Source: Polytrichum commune (Eukaryota > Streptophyta > Polytrichopsida > Polytrichales > Polytrichaceae). From it: a DNA stretch of 64,000 nt. Made by a program: the position numbers and the translations under genes. Of the stretch, positions 19,220 through 33,307 are shown in pieces (positions within the stretch are counted from its first letter, which is position 1; every line of letters begins with the position of its first letter). The DNA is taken from positions 55,921,169 to 55,985,168 of the forward strand of contig OX485806.1 of NCBI GenBank assembly GCA_950295325.1. The letters are read 5' to 3'. Below the pieces are notes generated by a model, which saw only the letters and a program-made list of their open reading frames with translations, ran no database searches and had not been told where the DNA came from.

Positions 19220-21649
19220 TGTCGTACACCTCTCCATGAGGAATTCCCATAATACCATAGGCACAAGGGGGACCCTAGAGTGACACCCGGGACTTGTGAT
19301 GGCGTTGGTGAGAGGCCCAAGTGATCCTAGTGTAGGTGAGGGCTCTGGGTGTTGGGAACACCTCTCACCCATGAAGATTGGGAGTTACAAGGATACATCC
19401 ATGATCTATACGTAGCTTATAGCGTGCGGAATCTTGATTGCTCAAGAACATTTAATTTGGAGGTGTGAGCTAGGAGATATGGCAATTTGAGTGGGGTGTT
19501 GTCCTAGAATAATGCCCTGGTACAACAATGGCTCCTAGGACTGCCAAGGTTTGACTAGGCATAATTTCCTCAATACTTTCTAGAACGACGTAGGTGAGAA
19601 GTCCATCAACATCAACATGTACGGCACATAATAATGGAGTGGTTACTTGTTAGCATCAAACATTATACAAATGTTGCGCACCTCTCTAAGAGGATTGCCC
19701 AAAACACCATAGTAAAAAAAAAAAAACCATAATGACACCCAAGGCTTGTGGCGCCATTGGTGAGAGGGCCAAAGTAATCTTTGTATGGCCCAGGGCGTTA
19801 AAAACGCCTCCGACTTACAAACATTAAGAGTCATGAAGGTAAGGCCATGAGCTATGAGTAGCTTATGGCGTCCGATTTCTAAAATGCTCAAAAACACCTC
19901 AATGAGAGGTGTGAGCTAGGATATATGGAAATTTGAATGGGGTGCTATCTAAGGACAGTGTCTGGACAGCAGTGACCTAGGAGTGGCACGATGGACTGCC
20001 TAGGTCTGAACAATCATAACTTCCTCAATGCTTGCATGAATGAAGCAAGTGAGGAGTCCATTATCATCTAAACAATGAGCCAACATTGATAAAATGGTTT
20101 TTTGATAACATCAAAGATTATAGGAAGAAATTATTGTGGTTTGAAGGTGTTGGGGGCTCTCTAGCCCCCGCGGCTAAGGGAAAATGTCTATATGGCCCCA
20201 ACTCCTGGTATGAAAACAAAAGGCCCTCTCACCAATGGCACCACAAATCCCGAGTGTCACTTTGGGATCCCCTTTGTGCACATGATGTTACAGGCACTCA
20301 TTATGGTGAGGTGCACGACATAGAGGTTTATATGGATGGGGCGGCTTAGCCGACCAACCCAACTTGGAGCATACTTGGCAATTTGCTCCGGGTTGTTGTA
20401 GTGTTGTTTTGGCAACATAATAATCAATTCAATAGTGGATTTCCATGGATGGAAGTCCACATTAACCATTCCCTACCTTCTAAGGGAAGAACCCCGAATG
20501 CATGTATAGGAAGGTTTGGTGACCAAACCATGAGCTTCGAGGTCCACGGCATTAGATGCATGTGGGTGGGATATGCAAGCTAGCGCTCATGGCACTTGCT
20601 AAAGTTGGAAGGCGGTCAAGCTAAGTTCAAAATGCTAGCATGGGTTGCGATAGTGAAGATGAGGGCCCTGGCGTTGGGAACGCCTCCCATCCACAAAAAT
20701 TAAGAAATATGACAATTAAAATGGGGCGTTTCCTAGGGTCATCGCCCTGGAACAAGAGTGACTTGGGAATGGCGCTTGGGACTGCCAAGGTTTGAGCAAC
20801 CATAACTTCCTTAAAATGTGTTTGAATAAAGTAAGTGGGGTGTCCACTAGCATTTATGCAAAGAATAAATGTTGATAGACTAGCTGGTTGATTAACAACA
20901 TCAAAATTCATCAAAAGAAGTTATGGTGGTATGAAGATGTTGGGGGCTTCTAGCCCCAATGGCTAAGGAAAATGTCTACTTGGCTCCAACCCTTAGGAGA
21001 GAAACAAAAGATTTCTTGACGGTGGAATAAGGACCCTGCCCAAAGTCGTAGAGGCTTATATGGGTGAAACGGCATGGTTAGCATAACCCACTTGAGGTGA
21101 AGCAACACGGCCTCCACGGGTATTGGCCCAACATGGGGCATAGTTGCCTAGTATAGTTTGGATTGTTGGAGTGTTGCTCCAACAACACAATGATCAACTA
21201 AAGATTGGATTTCTATGGATGGAATTCCACATTTAACCATTGCTAATTGATTAAGAAGAGAGTCTCAAATGCAAATATAAGAGGGTTGGTCCCCCACCTA
21301 TGAGCTAAAAAAATTTGTGGTATGGGGAGCTAACCATATGCATGGTGAATGCAAAGGGTTAGCGCTTATGGCCCTTGTTGGAACTAACAAATGGTCAAAA
21401 TAATTAAGGGGCACTAACAAAGGTTGCAATAAGATGGAAGTCCACATCTAACCATTGGCTATCGACTAAGGGAAGTGTCCTAAATGCAAGTGTAAAAGGG
21501 TTGGTCACTCACATTTGAGCTTGAAGGTCCGAGGTATTGGGAACTAACCATTCGTATGGGTGGAATGCGAAGAGTTGGCACCCATGAAGCTTGCTATAAT
21601 TGAAAATTGTTAAAATATTTAAAGGGTGCTAGAAAAGGTTGCAACAGGT
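19220..21649 (+). repeat. Cluster of family A LTR fragments
   Basis: Plus-oriented LTR starts are seen at 19,220 (TGTCGTACACCTCTCC) and 19,672 (TGTTGCGCACCTCT). LTR-like ends occur at about 20,653 (gggttgcgata), 21,434 (aaaggttgcaata) and 21,648 (aaaggttgcaaca). A short minus-oriented piece lies at 20,221-20,319, ending GAGGTGCACGACA. No internal retrotransposon coding is present between them. The pile probably arose by repeated insertion of LTRs into LTRs and recombination. Open frames here are repeat shadows. Confidence 0.7.
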
Positions 21650-23650
21650 GCCCCACCATCGCATTAAATTTGATCTGTCTACTTGGGTATTGGTTGTGCG
21701 AAAAGCATTTCCATTGCTTCCATCCATCCTCCAACTTTTAGCCACATCGATGGAGCCTAGCATATTTTTCGCTTGGAACTTGGGCCTTTGGCATTCTCAT
21801 CTTCATTTTCTAAACTCCAACCTCCATATTTAATAGATTGTATTGTGTATGGTTGTTGTATTGAAACCTTGGCATTACATTCATTGGTGGACATTTTGTA
21901 GGTCAAGTTTGTACAAAATTACAATGAAATCACCAATGAGGATGGGTGTGGACATAGGTAGAGGATGTTGTGGAATTTTGAGTCGCAACATTGGATTTAT
22001 GGAAGCGATACTAGGTTTGAATTTCCTCCACAAGATATGTGCATCAATTTTCAACATGTGGGATTTGCATGCTCTTAGATTTAAACTTTGTGTGTTTTGT
22101 ACTTTGTCTTTTCAACTTGCAACGTGGATTCAATTCTTTGCTCATTGTCTTTGCCCTATTTGCTATGGGCACTCCTATTTGTAGTTATTATTTTACACTC
22201 CTCATATTTGCATTTTTGCACCTTTTGCCCACTTTTGTTTTGTTATCTTCACTTATTTAGCTTTTGTTTTTTAAAACCGCAAACCTTGCACCTCGTTGCA
22301 CACTCATGGTTCTTATTTTTTTGTGATTGTGCCCCTCGTTATGCGTTCTTGATGTTTTTGCCTAGCATTCTCACTCATGTCCCTAAGATTGGTATTTTAT
22401 GCGTTTGAAATTAGTGAACATGGCATTCGCGTTCCTCGCACCCCGTGACAAGTAGACCACAATCCAAATCACCCCCATTCAAACATGCTCAACCTATGGG
22501 GGAATTATTAATTGTTGTAATGGTGGAGGTTGTAAAAAAACAAAACATACATAATTGCAAGGGGAATATTTTTCCTCTCTGACACCTCATCCAACTCCTT
22601 ATGACTTTGCTAATACCAAGATCAATGGATCCCAAACCAATGTGGATGTACCTTTGAGTGGAACCAATGACAACTCTGATGGTTTTCCCAAGCAATTAAA
22701 ATCTGATTTGTTGCCAACTTCCAAGATCTTCTAGCCATGAAGCAAAATTGCCCCAAAAATAGGCACTTGTACCCCTAAATGTTTTTTCTCTTTGTTTATT
22801 GTTTATTGTTATTTTTTCCTTATGTTGCATTTGATTTTGTATTGATATTTCTATCAATGGCTTTTGTGCTCTTGTTGGTTTTGTTGCAAATTTTCTTTTC
22901 TATATTGTTGTTTTGGTCTTTTAATATTGTAATATGGTGGATTTTTTTATGGTTTTGTTGAACCTTGTTGTATTCATGCCATTCATAATCCTTTCATGGT
23001 CTTTGTGGTTTTTTTGTGAGTTTTTTTTAGGTATTTTGACCTTGTCATTTTGAATTGATTATTGTGGGTCTTTGTGCGTTTCAAACAATTAGGCTGCAAA
23101 ATACCCATGGTCTAAGCAAAACCATGATGGAAATGTTAAATTTGACAATTTCTACTCCAAAATGAGTGGAAAAAACAAATTTGTGAATGCAAAAGATAAC
23201 ATAAAGAAACATTAATGATGGAAGAAACCCAACATTGCCTTCTTTGAAAGTAAAAAGGTTGAATGGTTTGAGACCTGAATTTAATGCACAAATATGTTGA
23301 AAGGTCATTTGCAACGCCGCCCAATAGTACTATCTAAATCGGAGTTGCAATTGAGGTTCTTCCAAATTAACAAAAAATGCACATGGTGGTCACCTTTCAT
23401 TTGTTGCAATTTGAAAGGCATGTGACAAAGTATCTACCCCTGAAGAAACTGCTGAATTTCCTAAGGATACCTTAAGTCATCATCAATTTTTTCTTTCCAA
23501 TTTCAATTGATCATGTTTTTAACTCAAGTAGTGGTATTTGAGTGTATGTGTACATTCCATTGAAGCATTGGACGGAAGGTCAGGTTGGCAAAGGGTGAAA
23601 ATTTGTTTAACATGGTACAAGTCATGACCAAAAAAATAGTAAGTGCAACC
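21650..23650. other. AT-rich intergenic, no gene seen
   Basis: T-rich on the plus strand from about 22,080 to 23,060. The hydrophobic open frames there (for example 22,088-22,408 and 22,779-22,961) are Phe/Leu runs from T-rich DNA without any family motif. Confidence 0.5.
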
Positions 23651-23654
23651 TTTA

Positions 23655-24225
23655 TTTCTCTGTCACTTGCAATGGAGTCACAATTCTAGACAACCAATTT
23701 TGGGTTGGCATACAAAATTATACAATTGGGAATTGAGATGAGTGCCATTGCTTTTGAATTTGGAGTGTGTGATAAAGAGGTGGCGGTGCTAATAACATAA
23801 CAAAACGATTATTGCTACACTTACTAACAAAGTTGGGCTCACCACAAATCACATTAAAGACCAATTCTTGGTATTTGGTGCGAATGGTGCATCAAAATTG
23901 CATGGGAAATCTAATGGCACCACTAACAAACTCCAAATTTTACATGTGCCATATATGCCATGCATACATTATGTAGTACATCAAAATAACCTTGCAATGC
24001 AATGTCTTTCAATTCTAGGGATGTGGGTGGGTTGGAAATTGTATCAATTGCCTTGCAAATGTATTTTAAGAAGTTTCCATAATGACATTTGGAGCTCCAA
24101 AAATTTGCTAAATTTGTTTGATTCTAATGTTAGAATTTCTCTTCAAAATGTAACAAGGTGGATCTCAATGTTGACTCCATTAAAGTGTGTTTTGTCAAAC
24201 AACACACCTTATTGCTGTCTTTAAT
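23655..24225 (+). pseudogene. Decayed hAT/DUF4371-like transposase fragment
   Basis: A forward frame at about 23,657-23,728 reads FSVTCNGVTILDNQFWVGIQNY, like the early block of plant DUF4371/hAT-type proteins. The frame 23,868-24,224 gives GANGASKLHGKSNGTTNKLQ, then HYVVHQNNLAMQCLS and NVTRWISMLTPLKCVL. These match the known plan DGAS...G...G, VHC.AHR.NLA.., NV.TRWISML.P.K.VL. The reading frame changes between the two parts and stops occur in between. It is a dead remnant of a transposase or of a domesticated relative. I cannot see terminal repeats around it. Confidence 0.6.
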
Positions 24226-26215
24226 TCAAGTTGTTAAACTAATAATCTCCATAGCCAAAGGGAAACTTAGTATTGTGAACGTAGAGCGGAGAGTGGAGTG
24301 TGGAGTTTGGGGAGCGAATAAATTGAATTGTGATGGCAAATTTTGACAAAAAAGAAATGCATGTGACTGTGGAATTTTTTTGAGTTCAATTTGTTGAGAA
24401 AATACCCCAATTTTGTGGAGATGATAACTCTATCTAAACCAAACAGCAACTAAAACGTAAAGGTGTGAAAGAATGTGTTTCTTATGAATGATCTTGTAGT
24501 ATAATTTCTAAATGGTTTAGCATTAAGATATGGCTGACGTTAGCAAACAGTTTTGGATGGGTTGCCTAGGGATTTTTGTCTTTTCTTTTTGAATTTTTTT
24601 TGTCTCATTAGGTCTTCCAAATGGCATGTGAGTGCCATATGGACTGGCCTTCCACATACAAAACAATAACTAGGTCCTTCTATTGGTCTAGATGGAGGTT
24701 GTCTATTTTGGGTTTGATCATTGTAACCATATTTAGATCTACTAGGTTTGAACCCTATTGTTTGTACTAATGTTGATGGCTACCAACATCCATGTTGAAA
24801 ATGATGTGTTTTTGGGTATTTTAACATATCTTGACCAAGTTTCATTTTCCTCCACAACAAAGTATAGGGTCCCTCATCTTTTTCAAAATGAATGTTGATT
24901 ATTTTTCTTCATCTATCATGTGGTTCCTTCTGGTTGTAAGGTGGATGCCAATCCTCCATGGAATTTTGGTGCCCTTTGTGTCAATTATTTTCTTTGTATG
25001 CTATGGCAGTTTCATTTGGAAATGTCATGGCGACCTTGAGATAATCCAACAGTTTGATAGTCCTGCTTGGAAATAGGTGTTCAACCATTGGTCACCTAGG
25101 TGGTGTATAAGACAATTTGACAGTTTTATCGACCATTTATAATGTGCTTCCACGTCTATTGTATCTTTCATCTGTAAGGTTTACAATGCTATATAGGCAT
25201 GCATATGTGTTTGCACCTTCTTGCACATTCTAGAAAACGATTTTGGTAAATGCATAAAAATACAATGAGGGCAGCTATTCATAAACTTTATCCCACAAAG
25301 AATATGAAAATAGGTTTATATACACAATCATTATTTGTCTCCCCCATTGTGTATGCCCATTTTTTGAATGTATAGAAATGAAGATATGGATTTGGTTTTG
25401 GATCAAAAACTCATATTTATAGCTCAATTATTGACTTGTTGGGACCCATTCATAATTTGATAATAGATAGTCCATGGCCAAGGTGGACCTAGTGGTTTCA
25501 TGGGCGGTTACCTCTTTGCATAGGCCATACCTCTATTTGGACATTTGTTTGATGTATGCACTTGGACGCCACATCCTCATCATATACATGCATTCCTCAT
25601 ACCTCCGTACAATGATATACATTCAAGCCACCATTTTTCATTCTACCAATCAAGAATAATAGTGATGTTAGGATGCCCCACCTACAAATTGATGGGATGT
25701 GGTCTCTCCCTCTATACATTTGCTCATCCTTTATCAAGTGTACCTCTTGAAGTCCCTCAACCTTGAATCCCCTAACCTTGAATCCCCCAATGTAAAGGTC
25801 ATGATGGTGTGTTTTCTTCATTCTCCATCATTTTCCATAAGCCAAATACTATTTTGAAAAATCTAATTTATGCCAATATGGTAGCATTTCCAAAATAAAC
25901 ACTATCACAAACTATGTTCGTCATAAATAAACCCAAACTATTGTCATTATTGGTTACAAATTATAATCGATATTGTTTCAAAATGTTTTAATATGATCCA
26001 ATACATAAATATCGACAATGATTTTCCCAGTAGTATGCAATGCTTAATGTATGTACATATGTGCAATAAATATGTTTTCCAAATACAAACCCCAAATGGG
26101 GGCCTTCCAACTCATCTTGGTTTCCAAATGGCAACAGTTATTTCATGATTGAATTCCACTAGAGCAAAAACGGAATGAAAATGGGAATGAAAATAGGATC
26201 AACATATATCCACGG
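24226..26215. other. AT-rich intergenic, no gene seen
   Basis: A short purine-rich stretch (gtagagcggagagtggagtgtgg, about 24,281-24,303) resembles one at 56,899-56,940. Otherwise only short frames without motifs. Confidence 0.5.
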
Positions 26216-26392
26216 TGTCGCGCACCTCTCCATCAAAACACCATGGGCACAAAGGGGACCCTGGAGTGACGCCCAGGACTTGTGACGCCATAGGTGAGAA
26301 GGCCGATATGCTCCTTGTGTGGGTGAAGGCCCTAAGCATTAAGAATGCCCTCCACCCACGTAGACTAGGAGTCACGAGGGTAAGAGAATCAA
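26216..26392 (+). repeat. 5' fragment of a family A LTR
   Basis: It starts TGTCGCGCACCTCTCCATC and follows the family A LTR (cacaaaggggaccctggagtgac...) for about 175 bp, then breaks off. A piece of the usual gaggagtgc segment is missing near the start. Confidence 0.7.
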
Positions 26393-29115
26393 CAAAACTT
26401 GAAAGACATCAACTTAAGAGGACATTTTGAGTAGGTGAATAACACATGTTCCAAACGAAGAGGTGTGATATGCCACAAGGTATCTTACATGCAAAAAACA
26501 AGTACGAAAACACAATGTTATGTTTACTACAATGAAAAATTACCTTTTTGTGCAAGTGAAAGGGATGTTGGTAAGTTATCTTAAATGGTAATTTTACCAA
26601 AGGTCATGGTAAAAATACCTTAATTATTTTGGTTACTTCTATGTGCAAACCCACCCCTATGGATAGTTCACACCTATGGGCATCTTTTGCTAATGTTGTG
26701 GTTAGTTATAACCACATTCATACTTGGTTCATGATTTATTAAATCCATACTTTAGCTCACCATACATGAATTAAGTTTTTTTTTGTAGAATAAACCTAAA
26801 CTACATTTTTTATGCCTTACCTAGGTGGCAACTTACCACATGCATATTGGGATGGTTAACTATATTCTTAGCCCTAATAGTGAGTTATTAGTCATTTGCA
26901 ACTTGTCTCCCGCCTTTTTCCCCATTGACACTTGTAGACATAGACTTCACGCATGTAGACATACACTTATGAAGACATACATACAAACTTAAAAATAGAC
27001 TAGACATAGTTACACAATTGTGCACGTCATTTTAAATAATGTATAACACTAAGAAATACAATTGTTGCATTACATTTCATTTGAAAAAAAACATTTGTAC
27101 AATGTTTGAATCTATGTTGGTTCTTTGAAATTTGAGTTCTTTGTGTAATGATTATAACATTGTGATTTGTGGAAGAAGAAAATTAGTCATCGACTGGAGT
27201 TACCACCAATTTTAGAGACTACAATCACCAATCCATTTCACAACAACATGATTTTGTAAAAGCCAGTTTTTGAGACCATTTATGGCGCCAAGATTGTCTC
27301 CATCTTGATCTTGGGCTCTAACTTCAATTCTCGTTCCGCAACAAGAGGTCAATGACAATGGTAAAATCATTACTTTTTCAAATGACACCAACATAACCGC
27401 AAGAAGGATTGCTAAAACTCCCTGAGCTCCAAATTGGGAGGACAATGAAACCAAATTATTGAATAGAGCAAAACAAAAAGAATACATGGAGAGTTTGGAA
27501 TGCCTTGATCCTATGGATAGATCATTGCATCTCAAAAATGGAATTTTGTTGTAGTTTTCCTAGCTCACAAAAGTTTCACTCTTTGTAATCAAATTTTGTA
27601 GATGTCCTAAGAACGTTTGAATGCACTGCACAATGAATTCAAACAAATTGTTGATTACAATGAAAGAATGGGACGGCTCCTCAATGGACTTTCACACAAG
27701 CAAAAATATAAGGCTATCAAAAAACTTCAAGAAGCCATAGTACGAGAAAATGGAAAAGTTTGTTCTAAACATACCATGGTTTGATGTACCTCATCATTGG
27801 AACACTAACGCACCTACTAATGATGTATATTAGCATGGCCTTACAATTTTGCAAGAAGATTAACCTACGTTGGATGTGAATAACAACCACCTTGAATCTA
27901 AACATGACACCAAAAAAATCAAGATATAAAACCTATAAACATGAACGCGTATGTGGACTTATCTACATCAATTTCTCAACAGCCTCAACTAGCTGGACAT
28001 TGTAGGCAATACATGTTCACCAATTTCATCCAAAGCCAATACATATGTCAAACAAAAGTGGATAAACGCATTGAACCCTATATTGGAGGCTAATACAATG
28101 GGAATTAAATTTATCATTGGAGCCATTATAGGTAGATTCAAGTGCATTCACTTACATCGGGGATGGTTAAGGAATTTGAGAATCACAAATTGGAATACAT
28201 ACAAGAATTTGTGTTGTGAAGGTTCATGTTAGAGATGCTTATTAAAAGCAAAAGGTTGGAATATAAGCAACATACAAACATTCAAAGATCATAAAAACAT
28301 GATGATGGTATTACATAAGATTTGTACTCATTGATGAATCAAAATAAAGAGCCATTTGAAGTGATCAACATTCAAAACATTCATCTTAGTACAAATTGAT
28401 ATGCAAGACAATATATGGAAATATACTGTAGTTGATATAGACAATATAAATGAAGAAAACAATGAGTGATAGTAACTTCAAACATTGTATATGTCAACCA
28501 AAATACACTTGAAAGACTTGATATAATGAAACACCATATATATGTTGATCTTTAAGTTTCATGTTTTCACCATGTGCATGAAAAAATGGTGCATGCATCC
28601 TTCAAATGTTGAACATACATTACATCTATTTGATGTGCATATGTTAGGTTTATATGATTTGTGTTTATATTTTCCATGGAAATCTCAATATCCACACATC
28701 ATTTTTCAACAAAAAAATTGCACAACATGCCATGATCATATCAAATACTAGTGTAATATTCAAATGAATGATATGAAGATTTATTTTGAATTTTTTCTTA
28801 AGGATACCAAATTTTGTGCCCTACAATTGTCCATCAAGTGTGGTGATGCGATTGTACAGTACAGTACAACATATCCAGGACACCTTGATTTTTTAAAATT
28901 GGAGATATGAATTGAGACACCAAGGGATTTTTTTTTCAACCATAATGTAAAACAATAATCGATTCAAAGATGCAATTCTAAGCATGCTTTTTTCTTTTTT
29001 AGAAAATGATATAAAGAAAACTTACTCAAAAATTGAGTGTTGTTAATTGGACCTAGTACTCCAACAAAAACATCAATGAACTTCCTATTACAATTCACAA
29101 CAACTTGCAAATCAA

Positions 29116-29116
<1 letters not shown>
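26393..29116. other. AT-rich intergenic, no gene seen
   Basis: No recognisable coding region. The frame 27,212-27,535 on the minus strand (107 codons, one hydrophobic stretch) has no motif I recognise and no flanking exons. Confidence 0.45.

Positions 29117-29146
<30 letters not shown>
29117..29146. repeat. (ATT)10 microsatellite
   Basis: Ten uninterrupted ATT units. Confidence 0.95.
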
Positions 29147-32100
29147 TGTTGAAATAGTTTGCTTGATGAGGTTGTTTTGCGTTTCCTAAGGTTATATGAA
29201 TACCATCAACGATTCCAAACAGACTATGCATGCTACAAAAATTTTCAATTCTTCCACTATCTGTATAGTTTCTTCCCTTACAAGCCATTTGATAAAAAAA
29301 TTATAAAAAAATTCACAACAAACTTAAATTCTTTCAAGCACAAACAACTTTTTGATTATCCAATTGCAAACTTCTCAGTACAAGTCCTATAACAACATCC
29401 ATGGGTAAATTCATAAACTATAGAAACTACCCGAACCTACATGAACAACTTTGGTCCAATGTGTTTTTTGTTTCTATGTGTGACACCTCAACTTTTTACA
29501 CAACTCAAAGAATTTTAACCTAAACATTCAAATTTTTGGATCCATTGTGTATTATCAAAGTAATGCAACACAAACCCAGGGCACTAGGTTGTAAGTCAAT
29601 AGTGCACATAATCCCCCAATTGTTTAAACATGAGGAACAACATATCTATGTTTACAATGTAAAAATGGAGGAGTAGTTTGGATGTGGACACATTAGAATA
29701 AAAAACCAAGTGGATCTAGGGAAATGCATAGAATTGGAACAAGAGGATGAGTTCCAAACTAACAAATAAACAACGCTTATGAATACATTGAAGAAAACGA
29801 CAATGAAGTGCTTAATGAAGATGAAGGAGAGGGCACAAGGGGACACTTCATATGGGCATGAGAGGATGACATCACAGTGATGCCTTGTGATTTAGAGGAC
29901 CAAGCTGGCACAACAATACATGGAAAATAATGTATTTTTCATGATGACTGATTTTGAATAGAAAAACATAATAATCCATGTTTGATAGGTGATATATTTG
30001 ATAATATTACCTACAAGTGTGAACAAAATGACATTTCTATTGACTTAAAAGTAGTTTAATTTACCATTAAGATACGTAACCATATTAACTACAATTAACA
30101 CTTAAGGCAGATGGGTGTTAAGTGGCTTGTTTTCTTAATCGGACCCCTAGACTTCATTGGTATGTAGTTCAATGACAATCAAAGAACAAACATCATAAAG
30201 ACACATGTTTATAAGACATTGGACTATGCATTTAAGTATTAATAACTACCCTACACTCAAATATGAACATGATTGGAAGGACCTATGTTATCTAGCTTAA
30301 AAATCAACAAACATGCTCTTTGATAATCTTAATTAAATAAGTGAAAGGTTGATTTTCATTTTGGTTTTAGCATGTGTTTCATCTTAGATTTGCTAATCTA
30401 ACATGAATTTTATTGTGTGAATCTAATAGGTAGATGTTGGAAAAACATGAAAAAAAACCAAATAACACCAATAAATGTTACATGTAGTTGGGAACCAACC
30501 CTTAGGGGTTGTTTACACCATGGACCATGAAGTTGTCCCAAGGCCCTACAAAATTTGTGATTGGCTGTTCAACTCGTCTCCGAACCACTTTGGTTTACAC
30601 CAAGGAAAAAAATGTCAGAGTGACCATGGAGTTCAAGGTTCCCAAAAAACATATTTGAAAGTCTATATTATCCATTGACATGGTCCAATGGGTCTTGCGG
30701 AGGGAAGAGGCAAAACATGTGTTTTAGTAGAAAATAAGGGCCCATGGCAAAGAGATGTTGGTATAACAAAATTTTAAAGCATTTTTTTGGGGATGTAGAT
30801 ACAATGGTAGGTCATTTTATTATATATTAACATTATACTTTGAGATCATTGTAGAAATGATCGTTGTTTGTAACATTCTCTCAATTCTCTTGCATCCCTA
30901 CGGTGGCATGGTTTGGATAATGTGTGTTAATTAATTTTTTCAAAACATTGAAAGATATATTGCTAATGAAGAGTCACATAAGAAGTCATAGTGATAGTGG
31001 TCACAAAATTCACAAAAAATGCAAGAAATGATAGCTTTAATTCTCAAGAGTAACCATACATTGATTTCTCAAATGATATATGATTTTAATTTGCTTATTT
31101 GTATTTCTAGTGCATTTTGCCCTCCTCCAACTACATCTATGTTCAATTTTGGACAAGAAAGACGAAGCCTCTTTGAACTATTGGAGTTGGAATCTGACAA
31201 AAAATATGAAAAAATGGCAAAAATGAGAAAAAATCAACTTGTTGGAAAGAAAAGAGTGTGTCCAATAAAAGAAAGAGCGACTAAGATGAAGAAAAATCGA
31301 TAAGGATGATTGTGATTAAGGTTGGCAAATTTGATGAAGAAAAAAAGGACATGGAAAAAATTAATTAGTTTTTTTTAATTGCATCACCTAATTGTTGTTC
31401 AAGGCAAGATGGATAAGAAATTTTCAAAAACAACAAATAAACAAGGTAATTCTAAAACAAGAGTGATTGTTTTTTTAACAAAAAATGAATGTGGTAAATG
31501 AGGTTGTATGTGGGTCATATGACGAGGTTGTAAAAACCTTGGCTTTGGCCATATGTTCCCCTTTCTCCCAAAACATGAGTGGTCATTGTTGCGAGAACTT
31601 TGATTTTAGTTATTATATTAAATTTTGTTTTGCTCATGAGAGAATTTGAATCCTCTTTTCTTTTGTCCAAAGTTTTTCTCCAATCTCTTTTTAATTATTA
31701 GTACATCTCATGTATTCCATCCCTACCTAGTCACATTGTTTTCATATCCAACATATTTCTTTATTTTATCTATGTTGATTTTTTGATATTCACCAATTTT
31801 TTTTGTTTTTTTGGTGCTTCATGAAGATGTTAACTCTTGGATAAAATTATGTATTTGATAGGTGGTTGCAATCAAGAATTTCAACCAATTTTGGTTATCA
31901 TATTAGAGAAAATACAAATATATTTTCAAATAATATAATACTAAGAAGAGGATTTTCAATAAGAAACAAAAATGTAGGTGATTTTATAGAATAAATGAAT
32001 GATATAATAGTAGGACAAATGTACATAATTAAAAACCTGCAAATGCTACAACATCATGTGAAGATTATATCATTTCATCCATATTTACTTTGTATCATGC

Positions 32101-33179
32101 AACTACTACTTAATACCCGTTGTGACACACTAATTAACTAACATGTGCCCATGTCATTAATTATGTACCATTAAATATTACATTATCAACTATTGCAACA
32201 CAAGAGAGAAAAAATAAAAATAAAAAATAAAAATGTTAGAATATGTTGCTAATAATTATGGGGTTCTTCTTACATCATTCCAAAAATCTAAAAATCTTCT
32301 AATAAACATGGATAGAACTTTGTTGTTCTTCTAGATGAATTCGAGTTATGTTTTTATTGTATTTTTTCCATTATTATAGTCAATTTAAGGATGTTGGATT
32401 TTTTTCGTATCTTGTACTTCCACAAAATTTTGACCAACAATTTATGCATCACTGTGGTTTCACGAAGAAGATCATTTGCTTTCTCAATTTGTTTAGTAAA
32501 AATAAATATGTTCCAATATCATTTATTTTATCTACAATTAGTGCATTTTCCCTAGCCATAATTGTTTTTTTCATTTAAGCAAATTTCAAAATTTTCTCCC
32601 TGTAATTCATTGCCTTCCTGTATTTATTCTTTGTTAATGATTCTAGTTAATTTATTATCCATTTTATCAATCCATTCATCTTCAATCCCTTTGTTATTTA
32701 CAATGTACAAATTATGCTATACTATGCAAGTTGTTACAATATTGGGCACGATCCTCAAAGGTACCTCTGATCGCTTCATTATCAACCGTCATCTATCCTT
32801 CTTGACTTCATATGCTCATTTCTTTATGTTTCATATTCTCATAAATCAAGCTTAATATTACAAATTTCTCCCATTCTGCTTGCAAAATTAATGCTTGGAT
32901 GTCAACAACATGCTTCACAAACATATACAAAAACATGTATAATCCTTAGAACAAGACAAGTTTTCTTGTCCTTTCCTTCACTACAACCATGCTTGCTGAA
33001 ATTCAAGGTGAAAACAAGAAAAAACAATAAGATAAGAAAAATTAAGAGAAGTAAAAAAAAAGAAACAAAAAAATGGTCAAACCTGGGATTTTTTCTTTTA
33101 AAATTGCCTTTTTTGAGCATGTATTAAAAAATTCACACATTCAATTTTTGGTGCATGGTCATTTCTCTTGCTTCACACT
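29147..33179. other. AT-rich intergenic, no gene seen
   Basis: No family motif on either strand. The frame 31,019-31,303 encodes a lysine-rich tail (KKYEKMAKMRKN) in low-complexity DNA and is not convincing. A segment at about 30,495-30,610 has gtttacaccatggacc and ggtttacaccaagg, resembling the ends of the small repeat at 33,180-33,307. Confidence 0.45.
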
Positions 33180-33307
33180 CGGTTTACACCTATTGAGGGG
33201 CCCAAAGACATTGTAAATTGATTTTCTAAAAAATCAGACTATGGAAGTTGGACCATGCAAAAAGGCCATCTTCTGTGGTCGGACTCCACAGTCCATGATG
33301 TAAACCG
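33180..33307. mobile_element. MITE-like element upstream of HAKAI
   Basis: A 128-bp stretch bounded by CGGTTTACACC and, on the opposite strand, CGGTTTACATC: 11-bp terminal inverted repeats with one mismatch. No coding. A partly similar sequence (gtttacaccatggacc) occurs at about 30,500. The flanks show no obvious target duplication, so the assignment is tentative. Confidence 0.4.

Noticed and set aside
22088-22408. Hydrophobic ORFs (also 22,779-22,961) that look like membrane proteins
   Set aside because: They arise from T-rich DNA (Phe and Leu codons); no start context, motif or exon structure.
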